Assembly (NCBI GenBank): GCA_964635875.1
Contig: CAZWRK010000005.1
Location: forward strand, 13,249 to 77,248
Direction: 5' to 3'
DNA from: CAZWRK01 sp964635875
GTDB taxonomy: Bacteria > Pseudomonadota > Gammaproteobacteria > Burkholderiales > Aquaspirillaceae
Length of the DNA stretch: 64,000 nt
Shown: positions 33,574 to 43,066 of the stretch, one piece after another
Position numbering within the stretch: position 1 is the stretch's first letter
Layout of the letters: the number at the start of each line of letters is the position of its first letter
Translations under genes and position numbers: made by a program
The notes under the pieces: model-generated
Told to the model about the DNA's origin: nothing
The model's input: the letters and a program-made list of their open reading frames with translations, nothing else
The model's database searches: none

Positions 33574-34880
33574 GATACGCTATGAAAACACGTTTTGTCG
33601 CACTGGCTTCTGCCCTGTCTATTTCGATTCTCTCGGCGTCGGTGTTAGCGGCTGCAACGCCTGTTCGCACGGTCGATCGGGTGGTGGCGGTGGTGAATAA
33701 GCAAGTGATTACCGAGTTGGGCCTGAATGATCGCTTGATGGCGGCGCGCGCAAACTTGCAACGGCAAGGTATTCAGCTGCCGCCGGAGGCGGTGCTGCGT
33801 CAGCAAGTGCTGGAGCGGATGATTACCGAAGAGGCGCAGTTGCAGGTGGCCGACAGCATGGGGATCCGTGTTGAAAATACTGAGCTGGATCGTTTGGTTG
33901 AGCGTGTCGCTGCAAACAATAAATTGTCGTTGGCGGCATTCCGTGAGCGTCTGAAAAAAGAAAAAATGAGCGAAGCGCGTTTCCGTGAGGATATTCGTCG
34001 CGAAGTCATCTTAGATCGCCTGCGTGAGCGCGAAGTCGATAGCAAAATCTCGGTTTCCGATAGCGAAGTCGAGAACTATCTTAAAAGTGCGATTAACGCC
34101 GATTTGACCGAGTATCGGATTGCACATGTGTTGATCCCTGTGTCTGGGTCATCCTCTCAGGCGCAAGTTGAAGCGGCCGCGCATCGCATCGAAGAAGCAT
34201 CAAAAAAACTGCAAGCCGGTGTGCCTTTTAGCCAAGTGGCTGCGACTTACTCCGCCGCGCGTGATGGCTTGTCGGGTGGGGAATTGGGTTGGCGTGCTGC
34301 GAGTCGAGTGCCTCCGGAATGGGGTCCGGTGTTAGCGCAGCTGTCAAAGGGCGAATACAGCCAGATCATTCGTTCACCCGCCGGTTTTCACATCGTGAAA
34401 CTGTTGGATAAGCGCAGCCGCAGCGAAGGCCAGCTGGTCGAGCAGCTTCATGCACGTCATATTTTGATTAAAGTGAATGAGGGTGTATCCGAGGCAAGCG
34501 CGCTGAAACGCTTGCAACAAGCAGAAGATCGTTTGAAACAGGGTGCAAGCTTTGATGATGTGGCACGTCGTTTCTCAGAAGACGGCAGCGCCAGTCGTGG
34601 CGGGGATTTGGGTTGGGTGAGTCCGGGTGACACTGTGCCCGAATTTGAGCGCGCGATGCAGGGTTTGGCTTTAAATCAGATCAGTGCGCCGGTGCGTTCG
34701 CCATTTGGTTGGCATTTAATTCAAGTGACCGAAAAACGTAGCCAAAACGTCGGGGACGAGCGGATGAAGGCGCAAGTTCGCCAAGAGCTGCGTCAACGCA
34801 AGATTGAGCAAGCCACTCAAGAATGGCAGCGCCAAGTGCGTGACGCCGCCCACGTTGATAATAAACTGAACGAACAATGA
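33570..34880 (+). CDS. surA: Periplasmic chaperone / peptidyl-prolyl isomerase SurA
   Basis: Chaperone that delivers outer-membrane proteins, LptD included, to the BAM complex. The 436-residue precursor has a signal peptide (cleavage near ASVLAAATPV), the SurA N-terminal domain with VDRVVAVVNKQVITELGLNDR, and two parvulin domains (EYRIAHVLIPV to AGFHIVKLLDKR, and HARHILIKV to FGWHLIQVTEKR). The second has the classic SRGGDLGWV segment. The ATG at 33570 overlaps the lptD stop; a second ATG at 33582 is also possible. Confidence 0.96.
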   Translation: MRYAMKTRFVALASALSISILSASVLAAATPVRTVDRVVAVVNKQVITELGLNDRLMAARANLQRQGIQLPPEAVLRQQVLERMITEEAQLQVADSMGIRVENTELDRLVERVAANNKLSLAAFRERLKKEKMSEARFREDIRREVILDRLREREVDSKISVSDSEVENYLKSAINADLTEYRIAHVLIPVSGSSSQAQVEAAAHRIEEASKKLQAGVPFSQVAATYSAARDGLSGGELGWRAASRVPPEWGPVLAQLSKGEYSQIIRSPAGFHIVKLLDKRSRSEGQLVEQLHARHILIKVNEGVSEASALKRLQQAEDRLKQGASFDDVARRFSEDGSASRGGDLGWVSPGDTVPEFERAMQGLALNQISAPVRSPFGWHLIQVTEKRSQNVGDERMKAQVRQELRQRKIEQATQEWQRQVRDAAHVDNKLNEQ

Positions 34881-35851
34881 GCCAAATTCGTCCGATTGCC
34901 TTAACTGTTGGTGAGCCTGCGGGGATTGGCCCTGATTTGGTGGTGATGCTGGCGCAGCAACCGCCGACGTGCCCGATTGTGGTTTTGGGCGATCGGGCGG
35001 TGCTTGAGGCGCGGGCGCAGCGCTTGGGTTTACCGGTCTCGTTTGTAGATTGGCTACCCGAGCAGCCGGTGCCCGAGGGGGTCTGGCCGGTGTGGCATCA
35101 TCCAGTGTCAGCACCGGTTGTCGCGGGGGTATTAAATCCTGCGAATGCAGTGCAGGTATTGGCTTTGCTCGAATCCGCGACAGCGGGTTGCTTGTCGGGG
35201 CAATTCTCTGCGATTGTGACTGCGCCCTTGCATAAAGGGGTGATCAATGACGCGGGCGTGCCGTTTACCGGCCATACCGAATGGCTTGCAGAACGCACCG
35301 CTACGCCCTTGGTGGTGATGATGTTGGTGGGCGCAGGATTACGCGTTGCGTTGGCGACGACGCATTTGCCATTACGGGCGGTCGCTGATGCGGTGACCCC
35401 TGCGCATTTAACGGCGGTGATTCGTATCTTGGATGCAGATCTCCGCCAGAAGTTTGGCTTGTCTGCGCCGCGTATTTTAGTCGCGGGCTTGAATCCGCAC
35501 GCGGGCGAGTCGGGTCATATGGGCCGTGAAGAGATTGAGGTGATTGAGCCGGTGTTGGCGCATTTGCGTGCAGAAGGCATGACCTTATTGGGTCCTTTGC
35601 CCGCGGACACCTTGTTTAACCCCGATCAGCTGGCGCGCGGGGATGCCGTTTTGGCGATGTATCATGATCAAGGCTTGCCCGTTCTGAAGCATGCCAGCTT
35701 TGGTCAAGGGGTGAATGTAACGCTCGGTTTACCGATTATTCGCACGTCGGTGGATCATGGGACGGCCTTAGATTTAGCGGGTCGGGGTGGTGCGGAGGTA
35801 GGCAGTTTGCGTGCGGCCTTGGCCTTGGCAGTCGATTTGGCGGTTGCGTAA
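34877..35851 (+). CDS. pdxA: 4-hydroxythreonine-4-phosphate dehydrogenase
   Basis: NAD-dependent enzyme of pyridoxal phosphate synthesis. The 324-residue protein has LTVGEPAGIGPDL at the start, TAPLHKGVIN, FTGHTEWLAE (metal His), TTHLPLRAV, AGLNPHAGESGHMG and MYHDQGLPVLKH. It overlaps surA by 4 nt (ATGA). The lptD-surA-pdxA order is the same as in E. coli, where rsmA follows; here rsmA is absent and a receiver-PilZ gene follows. Confidence 0.97.
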   Translation: MSQIRPIALTVGEPAGIGPDLVVMLAQQPPTCPIVVLGDRAVLEARAQRLGLPVSFVDWLPEQPVPEGVWPVWHHPVSAPVVAGVLNPANAVQVLALLESATAGCLSGQFSAIVTAPLHKGVINDAGVPFTGHTEWLAERTATPLVVMMLVGAGLRVALATTHLPLRAVADAVTPAHLTAVIRILDADLRQKFGLSAPRILVAGLNPHAGESGHMGREEIEVIEPVLAHLRAEGMTLLGPLPADTLFNPDQLARGDAVLAMYHDQGLPVLKHASFGQGVNVTLGLPIIRTSVDHGTALDLAGRGGAEVGSLRAALALAVDLAVA

Positions 35852-35928
35852 CGGCACGTAGGATGTGTGGTGGCGTATAACCAAGTCATGAAACAAGGTT
35901 TTTGTTTAGGGAAAAGGCAGTTAGGCCT

Positions 35929-36783
35929 ATGTTAGATAACGATTTGTCACTGGTTGTCGGCGCTTCATTTACTGTCCGTAAAGCGATTTGCAGTGTGTTG
36001 CGCGAGCATTTGCATTGTCAGCATTTTATTGATGCTGAGAATGGTATGACTGCGTTGGCTTTGCTTCGTAAAAACCCAAAAATTAGCTGGGTTTTTTCTG
36101 ATTGGGATATGCCGATCATGAATGGTGATGCGCTGTTGTCCGAAATTCGCCGTGACCATGCTTTGGCGCATTTGCCTTTTATTATGGTAACGCCGCGCAG
36201 TGATCGTGATTCTTTAGCTGTCGCGGTGCAGCTTGGCGTTTCGGCGTATGTCGTGCGGCCTTTCCGTGCGAAAACGCTCGTGGATAAAGTGCTGTCGATT
36301 CGTGGGCATTTGGAGCGCCGCAGTGCGGATCGGGTGCGGATCGGCCGCTTGGAGCGCTCGGTGCAAGTCCAAATCGACCCCTATGAAACGCAAACCGCAT
36401 CGTTATTGGACATTTCGCTATCGGGCTTGTTGGTGCGGGTGTCATTGGCCCCATTGCGTGGGCTGAGTGTGTTTGATACGGGGTTTGTGACGGTCGACAC
36501 TGAAGGCCTCTCTTTGCCGCCTCTCGCTTTACCGGTGCAGCTGATTCGTGCGGAGGCAGACGCAGACCATCCTTTGCAAACAGAATACATTCACTTGGCA
36601 TTCCGGTTTCAGGCCATGAGCAGGGAAGTGCAGTCTGGTTTGTTTCTCTTGCTTGAGCGGCTACGTCGAGAATGTGCATCACATGTCGAGACCAGACATG
36701 TCACCAATGAAGCGCCCGCCACCAATACGGCGGCAGCGACGGACGATGATGAGGTCGTTTTGCCGCCGGATGAAGAGGCTTAA
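35929..36783 (+). CDS. Degenerate receiver domain fused to a PilZ-like domain
   Basis: A 284-residue protein. The receiver-like half (about 1-118) keeps the phosphoacceptor in VFSDWDMPIMNGDALL but lacks the usual N-terminal acidic pair (LVVGASFTVRK stands where an Asp-Asp is expected) and has Arg for the conserved Lys (VVRPFR). The C-terminal half (about 123-230) has RSADR, fitting the RxxxR motif, and DISLSG, fitting DxSxxG, as in c-di-GMP-binding PilZ domains. The tail is acidic. It may respond to c-di-GMP independent of phosphorylation. The ATG at 35929 is used; the TTG at 35902 is less likely. It faces the HD-GYP gene with 4 nt between stops. Confidence 0.82.
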   Translation: MLDNDLSLVVGASFTVRKAICSVLREHLHCQHFIDAENGMTALALLRKNPKISWVFSDWDMPIMNGDALLSEIRRDHALAHLPFIMVTPRSDRDSLAVAVQLGVSAYVVRPFRAKTLVDKVLSIRGHLERRSADRVRIGRLERSVQVQIDPYETQTASLLDISLSGLLVRVSLAPLRGLSVFDTGFVTVDTEGLSLPPLALPVQLIRAEADADHPLQTEYIHLAFRFQAMSREVQSGLFLLLERLRRECASHVETRHVTNEAPATNTAAATDDDEVVLPPDEEA

Positions 36784-36787
36784 CCCG

Positions 36788-38632
36788 TTACAGTGGCGGT
36801 GCAGTTGCTTCTGTGGGATCACGATACTGCTCTAAAATCGTTTTGAAATCTTGAATATGGGCAAGCAATAAGGCCGCCAGCGCGGGGTCAAAGTGCTTGC
36901 CCGATTGCTCTTCAAAAAAGCTGATGACCTTTTCGAGCGGCCACGGCTGTTTGTACGGGCGCTCAGAAAGTAGCGCATCAAACACATCGCAAATGGCGGT
37001 GATCCGCCCGCCAATCGGAATTTCTTCCCCTTTTAATTTATTCGGATAGCCGGTGCCGTCCCATTTTTCGTGGTGGGTCAGCGCCAGTGAGCGTGCCAGC
37101 ACGATGAGCGTGCTGTTATTTTGCCCTGATAAAATGCGCCCGCCGATTTCGCAGTGTTGCTCCATGATTTTGCGTTCTTCGTCGGTGAATCGGCCCGGCT
37201 TGAGCAAAATATGATCGGGAATGCCAATCTTCCCGACGTCGTGCATTTGGCTTGCCATTCGCAGTATCTCCGCGTTTTCTGGCGAGTAGCCGACAAGCAA
37301 CGCTAACCTCTCGCAACACAAGCTCATTCGTGTCACATGGTTGCCGGTTTCGTTATCTCGAAACTCACTGGCGCGCCCCAATGTCCGGACAATTTCGAGC
37401 TGTGTTTCGCGCAGAGATTCTGTTTGGGCACGCACTTGCTGCGCCATGTTGATAAACGCGTCATCTAGTTTGTTGACTTCTAATGTACCGCCAATGAGCG
37501 AGGCATCTGAGGGCAGAGGTTTATTTGCGGCAAAAGCATCCAAGTAGGTCACCAGCTTTTGCAGTGGCCGTGTCACGCGTCGCACGGCCAGTAAGCCCAG
37601 CAGCGAGAACAAAAGCCCCACGATAAAACTGCCGATGATCACTTGATGGCGCATGCTGGCCAGTTTTTCCAAGACATCGGCCATGGGCTTGCGCACAATA
37701 ATTGACCAGCCAAGATGATCAAACGGCGCGTTGCCCACTACATCGGTGCGAATCGTAAAGTATTGTTTTTGATCGAGCCACGTGACATCGCTGATGCCAT
37801 TTTTTCGGATGGTTTGAGGGTTGATTGTGCCGACTTGGCCGGCTGTATCGAACAGAATCTGGCCTTTGCGGTTGATAATGGTGGCGGCAAGGTCTTGGGT
37901 AATCAGGTGCTTATCGATGTTATTGCGGATCATCTCTTCGATCATTTTCCAATTGAGATGACTGCCGAGCACGCGCACAACGTTGCCATGTGTGTCGCGA
38001 ATCGGCATCGCGATATCGAGCAAGTACAACGGCGCGCCATCGCTATTTTTAAGGTAATTTCCGAGAAGGGCGCCCGGATGTGCTCCACCAATAAACACGG
38101 GCTGTTTCAGTCCGCCTTCAAACCAATCTCGACCCGTTAAATTTTTTCCTTCAAGAAGCGTTTGCGTGCCGACCTCGACCCGTCCATTTGTGGCCACAAT
38201 GCCAAGCCACGAAAAGGAGTGAAGATTTTTTTGGAGCCGTTCCAAGACATTACGCTGCGTTGCGGCATCGGAATGCTGTAATTCGGTTTCGATGAGACCT
38301 CGCGCAAACGATACGTCACGATAGCGGTCGATCATCATTTGTAGGGCATCTTGGGCGATTTCTTGCGCGAGTTGTTCGAGGCGATTGGCCTCGTATTGCC
38401 GCAGATTGCTTGAAACCGTTTGGGTGACGAGATAAACGCACAAACTTCCAATCACGACCGTGAGTAACACGATCTGTACAAGCAGCATCGAAGCCATCGG
38501 CAGGTTTCGTACGTGTAGGCAAAAACGCGCGCGAAGAGAGGGGCGATCAGGGCGTTTTAGATGTGGCGTGGCGCGTGGTTGCAGTGCGTGTGGTCTGGCT
38601 GAATCAACATATTTAAGTGTAGGTTTTGTCAT
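36788..38632 (-). CDS. Membrane HD-GYP phosphodiesterase with Cache sensor and HAMP
   Basis: A 614-residue transmembrane protein: TM1 (about 47-74), a periplasmic Cache-type sensor with SWLGIVATNGRVEVGT and LTGRDWFEGGLKQPVFIGG, TM2 (about 350-370), HAMP, then HD-GYP with ETGNHVTRMSLCCERLA, ASQMHDVGKIGIPDHILLKP (HD) and THHEKWDGTGYPNKLKG (GYP). Catalytic residues look intact, so it should hydrolyse c-di-GMP in response to a periplasmic ligand. The ATG at 38632 is chosen; the ribosome-binding site is weak, and an in-frame TTG at 38695 cannot be excluded. Confidence 0.92.
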   Translation of the reverse strand: MTKPTLKYVDSARPHALQPRATPHLKRPDRPSLRARFCLHVRNLPMASMLLVQIVLLTVVIGSLCVYLVTQTVSSNLRQYEANRLEQLAQEIAQDALQMMIDRYRDVSFARGLIETELQHSDAATQRNVLERLQKNLHSFSWLGIVATNGRVEVGTQTLLEGKNLTGRDWFEGGLKQPVFIGGAHPGALLGNYLKNSDGAPLYLLDIAMPIRDTHGNVVRVLGSHLNWKMIEEMIRNNIDKHLITQDLAATIINRKGQILFDTAGQVGTINPQTIRKNGISDVTWLDQKQYFTIRTDVVGNAPFDHLGWSIIVRKPMADVLEKLASMRHQVIIGSFIVGLLFSLLGLLAVRRVTRPLQKLVTYLDAFAANKPLPSDASLIGGTLEVNKLDDAFINMAQQVRAQTESLRETQLEIVRTLGRASEFRDNETGNHVTRMSLCCERLALLVGYSPENAEILRMASQMHDVGKIGIPDHILLKPGRFTDEERKIMEQHCEIGGRILSGQNNSTLIVLARSLALTHHEKWDGTGYPNKLKGEEIPIGGRITAICDVFDALLSERPYKQPWPLEKVISFFEEQSGKHFDPALAALLLAHIQDFKTILEQYRDPTEATAPPL

Positions 38633-38838
38633 GTGTTTTTTGAGATTCAGTGAGGCTGCAAGCTTGATGCTTTTTGATGAAATGGGTGAAGTCAATACAA
38701 AGTGAATATCGCGCTATTTTAGCGCCAAGCGATGCTGGTTTTATCGTTTCTTTATAGCTTAATTGCGCCAATTAGACGATGCAGTGCAGCAAGTTGCGGT
38801 AACATTCCGTTTTTCCGCTCCTTCTGCTTCGCACGGAC

Positions 38839-41800
38839 ATGACCGCTTCTCTTCCTACGCAGCGCTTACGCGAAATTCCCTATAACTACACCTCGTTCTC
38901 TGATAGAGAAATTGTCATTCGCCTGCTTGGCGAAGAAATCTGGGCGTTATTGGACGAACTTCGCGGCGAGCGCAAAACTGGCCGTTCGGCCCGCATGTTG
39001 TTCGAGGTCCTAGGTGATATCTGGGTCGTCGAGCGTAATCCCTACTTGCAAGATGACTTGCTCGAAAACCGTGCTCGCCTTTCGGCGCTGGTCGANNNNN
39101 NNNNNNNNNNNNNNNNNNNNNNNNNNNNNNNNNNNNNNNNNNNNNNNNNNNNNNNNNNNNNNNNNNNNNNNNNNNNNNNNNNNNNNNNNNNNNNNTGGCG
39201 GATCGAATTCCCCTTTGTCGTGCTCAACCCCGATACCGAAGCCGAAATTGCTCCGTTGGTCGCGGCGTGTATTGAGCTGGGGTTAACCATTATCCCGCGT
39301 GGGGGTGGCACCTGTTATACCGGCGGCGCGATTCCGCTGACACCGCTTTCCGCTGTGATTAACACCGAAAAGCTCGACCGGCACCAAGGCATTGAATACA
39401 TCGAATTGCCCGGCTTGGAGGGCAAGCACGCGACCATTCAATGTGGCGCAGGCGTGGTCACGGCTCGAGTGAGTGAAGCGGCCTCGGCCGGTGGATTGGT
39501 GTTTGCCGTCGATCCGACCTCCGCCGAAGCCTCCTGTATCGGCGGTAATGTCGCCATGAACGCCGGCGGCAAAAAAGCCGTCTTGTGGGGCACCGCCCTC
39601 GACAATTTGGCCAGCTGGAAAATGGTCGACCCCGATGGTAACTGGCTCTTTATTGAGCGCGTCGGTCACAATTACGGAAAAATTCACGACGTCGATGTCG
39701 CTCATTTCCGAATTCAGCGCTTCCGCCCCGACGGTCAAACCTTAATCGACACCCGCGACTTGGCGATTCCCGGCCCGCAATTCCGCAAAGTCGGTTTGGG
39801 CAAAGATGTGACCGATAAGTTTCTTGCGGGCTTGCCCGGTGTGCAAAAAGAAGGCACCGACGGCATGATCACCAGCGCGCGTTTTGTGCTGCATCGTTTG
39901 CCAAAACACACCCGCACCGTTTGTTTGGAATTCTTTGGCACCGTGGCGCAAGCGACACCTGCCATTGTTGAAATTACCGACCTGTTTAAACCCGCTGGCG
40001 CGGGGACGGCCGCCGGTGTGAAATTAGCCGGTTTGGAGCATTTGGATTGGCGTTATGTGCGTGCCGTGGGCTACGCCACCAAAGCCAAATCCAAAGGCCG
40101 CCCGAAAATGGTCTTGATCGCCGATATTGTCTCCGACGATGAAAACGCCGTTGGCGAAATGGCGAGCCAGATTGTGCGCTTGGCGAATGCGCGGGTTGGC
40201 GAAGGCTTTATTGCCGTCACCGCCGAGGCGCGTAAAAAGTTCTGGCTCGATCGGTCGCGGACTGCAGCGATTGCACGCCATACCAATGCGTTCAAAATTA
40301 ACGAAGACGTGGTGATTCCGTTGCCGCGTTTGGGCGACTACTCCGACGGTATTGAGCGCATCAATATCGAACTGTCGATCCGCAACAAACTCAAATTGCT
40401 CGACGAGCTGAACAGTTTCTTCCAAGGCAAATTGCCAGTGGACAAGCTCGGGACCAATCTGACAACCAGCGAATTGGTTGGGGATCGTGGCGAGCGGGCG
40501 CAGGAGTTGATTGTTGCGGTTCGTGAGCGTTGGCAGTGGATTCTGGATAGCTTGGATCTGCCGTTTGCGCAGTACACCCAGCGCTATCCTGAAGCGCCTT
40601 TGGAGCCGGTCACACCGCCGGAGCCGCCGCAAACCGTGTTCCATTCTCTGCGTGATTTCTTGTTGCGGGTGAGCTGGAAGCGTGAGGTGTTAGAAGACCT
40701 CGAAACGTTGTTCGCGGGCAAAACCGATGCGGCAATTATGCAGGCAGTGCGCACCATTCATCAGCGGGTGCTGCGTGGGCGGGTTTTTGTTGCGCTGCAC
40801 ATGCATGCCGGTGACGGCAACGTGCACACCAATATTCCGGTGAACTCCGACGATTACGACATGCTGCAAAGCGCGCATCGTGCCGTCGAACGCATCATGG
40901 TGTTGGCGCGGAGCTTGGACGGGGTCATTTCTGGCGAGCACGGGATTGGGATTACCAAGCTCGAGTTTTTGACCGACGAAGAAATCGCACCGTTTATCGA
41001 GTACAAAAAACGCGTTGACCCGAATGGTCACTTCAACAAAGGCAAGCTGCATCGCGGCGCTGAACTAGGCAATGCCTATACGCCGTCGTTTGAATTGCTT
41101 GGCGCGGAGTCGCTGATTCTGGAGCAGTCCGATCTTGGGAAAATTTCCGAGTCGATCAAAGATTGCTTGCGCTGTGGCAAATGTAAGCCGGTGTGCTCGA
41201 CTCATGTGCCGCGTGCGAATTTGCTCTATTCGCCGCGCAATAAGATTTTGGGTGTTGGTCTGCTGACCGAAGCGTTCTTGTATGAAGAACAAACCCGCCG
41301 TGGCGTGAGCTTCAAGCATTTTGATGAACTGTCGGATGTCGCTGACCATTGCACGGTGTGTCATCGCTGCGTGAATCCGTGTCCAGTCAAAATCGACTTT
41401 GGTGATGTGTCGATGGCGATGCGGAATTTCTTGCGTAAAGCGGGTCAGAAGAAATTCAATCTGGGCACCGCGACGGCGATGGCGTTCTTGAATGCCAAAG
41501 ATCCCGCCACGATTAAGCTGTTGCGCAAAGGCATGGTCGATCTGGGCTACAAGGCGCAGCGTTTTGGTCATGAGCTGGCAAAAAAAGCCGGTCTGATTCA
41601 GTCGCAAACCACGCAGCCTCCGGCAACCGTGGGTCGGCCGCAGGTGAAAACGCAGGTGATCCAATTCTTTAATCGTCCGATGCCGGGCGGTTTACCGAAG
41701 AAAACCGCGCGTGCGCTGCTGGATATTGAAGACGGCAACGTGATTCCGGTGATTCGGAATCCGCAGGTGTCGAGTGATGAAGCGGATGCGGTGTTTTATT

Positions 41801-42564
41801 TCCCCGGTTGTGGCTCTGAGCGTTTGTTCTCGCAAGTGGGCTTAGCGACGCAGGCGATGTTGTGGCATGTAGGTGCGCAGACGGTGTTGCCGCCGGGCTA
41901 TCTGTGTTGTGGTTATCCGCAAAACGCGACCGGCCAAGATGATAAAGGCCACCAAATCACCACCGAAAACCGTGTGCTATTCCATCGCGTCGCCAACACG
42001 CTGAACTATTTGGATATTAAAACGGTCGTGGTGAGCTGCGGGACGTGTTACGACCAGCTGGCAAAATACGAGTTTGAGCAGATTTTCCCCGGTTGCCGGA
42101 TCGTCGATATTCATGAATATCTGATGGAAAAAGGCGTCAAGCTCGAAGGCGTGAACGGCGTGAAATACCTGTATCACGATCCATGCCACACCCCGATGAA
42201 GCTGCAGTCTCCGCTGAAAACGGTACAGGCTTTGGTCGGCGATGGCGCGGCGTTGTCGGATCGTTGCTGCGGGGAGTCGGGGACGTTGGCCGTGACACGC
42301 CCCGATGTCTCGAATCAGGTTCGTTTCCGCAAGGCTGAGGAAATTCAGAAGGGGATGCAGTCGCTGGCACCGGCCGGCGAAGAAGTCAAAATTCTGACGT
42401 CTTGTCCTTCGTGCTTGCAAGGCCTGAGCCGTTATTCTCCCGAAGTGGGCGCAGATGCGGATTACATTGTGGTCGAACTCGCGCGCAATCTATTGGGCGA
42501 AAACTGGATGGCAGAGTATGTCAATCAGGCCAAAAATGGTGGCGTTGAACGCGTCTTGTTGTAA
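38839..42564 (+). CDS. DUF3683 FAD/iron-sulfur oxidoreductase, interrupted by an assembly gap
   Basis: A very large redox protein, 1241 codons including the N run. Order: an N-terminal DUF3683 region (YNYTSFSDREIVIRLLG), an FAD-binding PCMH domain (IIPRGGGTCYTGGAIPLT, SCIGGNVAMNAGGKKAVLWG), an FAD-oxidase C-terminal domain (HMHAGDGNVHTNIPV, SGEHGIGITK), two 4Fe-4S clusters (CLRCGKCKPVC and CTVCHRCVNPC) and two CCG domains (FPGCGSERLF...CCGYP, and HDPCHTP...CCGESG). The layout is like D-lactate or glycolate dehydrogenase subunits (GlcD and GlcF) fused in one chain. The substrate is unknown. The gap at 39096-39195 falls in the DUF3683 region; family proteins of about 1280 residues suggest roughly 40-45 more residues than the N run allows. 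Confidence 0.9.
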   Translation: MTASLPTQRLREIPYNYTSFSDREIVIRLLGEEIWALLDELRGERKTGRSARMLFEVLGDIWVVERNPYLQDDLLENRARLSALVXXXXXXXXXXXXXXXXXXXXXXXXXXXXXXXXXXWRIEFPFVVLNPDTEAEIAPLVAACIELGLTIIPRGGGTCYTGGAIPLTPLSAVINTEKLDRHQGIEYIELPGLEGKHATIQCGAGVVTARVSEAASAGGLVFAVDPTSAEASCIGGNVAMNAGGKKAVLWGTALDNLASWKMVDPDGNWLFIERVGHNYGKIHDVDVAHFRIQRFRPDGQTLIDTRDLAIPGPQFRKVGLGKDVTDKFLAGLPGVQKEGTDGMITSARFVLHRLPKHTRTVCLEFFGTVAQATPAIVEITDLFKPAGAGTAAGVKLAGLEHLDWRYVRAVGYATKAKSKGRPKMVLIADIVSDDENAVGEMASQIVRLANARVGEGFIAVTAEARKKFWLDRSRTAAIARHTNAFKINEDVVIPLPRLGDYSDGIERINIELSIRNKLKLLDELNSFFQGKLPVDKLGTNLTTSELVGDRGERAQELIVAVRERWQWILDSLDLPFAQYTQRYPEAPLEPVTPPEPPQTVFHSLRDFLLRVSWKREVLEDLETLFAGKTDAAIMQAVRTIHQRVLRGRVFVALHMHAGDGNVHTNIPVNSDDYDMLQSAHRAVERIMVLARSLDGVISGEHGIGITKLEFLTDEEIAPFIEYKKRVDPNGHFNKGKLHRGAELGNAYTPSFELLGAESLILEQSDLGKISESIKDCLRCGKCKPVCSTHVPRANLLYSPRNKILGVGLLTEAFLYEEQTRRGVSFKHFDELSDVADHCTVCHRCVNPCPVKIDFGDVSMAMRNFLRKAGQKKFNLGTATAMAFLNAKDPATIKLLRKGMVDLGYKAQRFGHELAKKAGLIQSQTTQPPATVGRPQVKTQVIQFFNRPMPGGLPKKTARALLDIEDGNVIPVIRNPQVSSDEADAVFYFPGCGSERLFSQVGLATQAMLWHVGAQTVLPPGYLCCGYPQNATGQDDKGHQITTENRVLFHRVANTLNYLDIKTVVVSCGTCYDQLAKYEFEQIFPGCRIVDIHEYLMEKGVKLEGVNGVKYLYHDPCHTPMKLQSPLKTVQALVGDGAALSDRCCGESGTLAVTRPDVSNQVRFRKAEEIQKGMQSLAPAGEEVKILTSCPSCLQGLSRYSPEVGADADYIVVELARNLLGENWMAEYVNQAKNGGVERVLL
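39096..39195. other. Assembly gap, 100 N
   Basis: A second run of exactly 100 N, inside the DUF3683 oxidoreductase gene. The size is conventional and probably not the true missing length. Confidence 0.97.
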
Positions 42565-42570
42565 CGAGGT

Positions 42571-42601
42571 ATGAAGCCGACATCATTCGGGTCGGCTTCA
42601 T
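42571..42601 (+). terminator. Perfect hairpin after the DUF3683 gene
   Basis: ATGAAGCCGAC (42571-42581) pairs over 11 bp with GTCGGCTTCAT (42591-42601) around a 9-nt loop. No strong T run follows, so it may be a transcript 3'-end stabiliser instead of a simple terminator. Confidence 0.6.
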
Positions 42602-42651
42602 TATCATCGGGTACAATGCTTGCAATTTAATTGAATGAAGGTCTTTGTCTC

Positions 42652-43062
42652 ATGTCGTGCGAATTATGTCTGGAAGATGGTGGCATCATTCTTTATCAGA
42701 CCAGCTTGCTGCGTATTGTTTTAGCAACCGACGTGCCGGATTACACCGGCATTTGCCGTGTGATCTGGAATGAGCATGTTCAGGAAATGAGTGACCTTGA
42801 TTCGGTCGATCAGGCCTATCTGCTGGAGTGGGTCATGAAGGTTGAAAATGCCGTTCGTGCCGTGCTCCAGCCCGATAAAATCAATTTAGCGAGCTTGGGT
42901 AATGTGGTGCCACATTTGCATTGGCACGTCATCCCGCGCTTTAAAGATGATACGCACTTCCCCGCACCGATTTGGGGGGCGCCGCGCCGAGTCGCTCCTT
43001 CTCGCCCTTTTGCCGAAGATTTAGCGTCTCGGCTCCGCGCGGCTTTGATTGCCCAACACTGA
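42652..43062 (+). CDS. HIT-family nucleotide hydrolase/transferase
   Basis: A 136-residue histidine-triad protein. The signature HLHWHVIPR (about residues 90-98) provides the catalytic histidines for cleavage of nucleoside phosphoramidates or dinucleotides. SCELCLEDGG at the start resembles the zinc-binding turn of HIT proteins. The ATG at 42652 follows GAAGG. It faces the xth gene with 4 nt between stops. The physiological substrate cannot be inferred. Confidence 0.9.
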   Translation: MSCELCLEDGGIILYQTSLLRIVLATDVPDYTGICRVIWNEHVQEMSDLDSVDQAYLLEWVMKVENAVRAVLQPDKINLASLGNVVPHLHWHVIPRFKDDTHFPAPIWGAPRRVAPSRPFAEDLASRLRAALIAQH

Positions 43063-43066
43063 GTGT

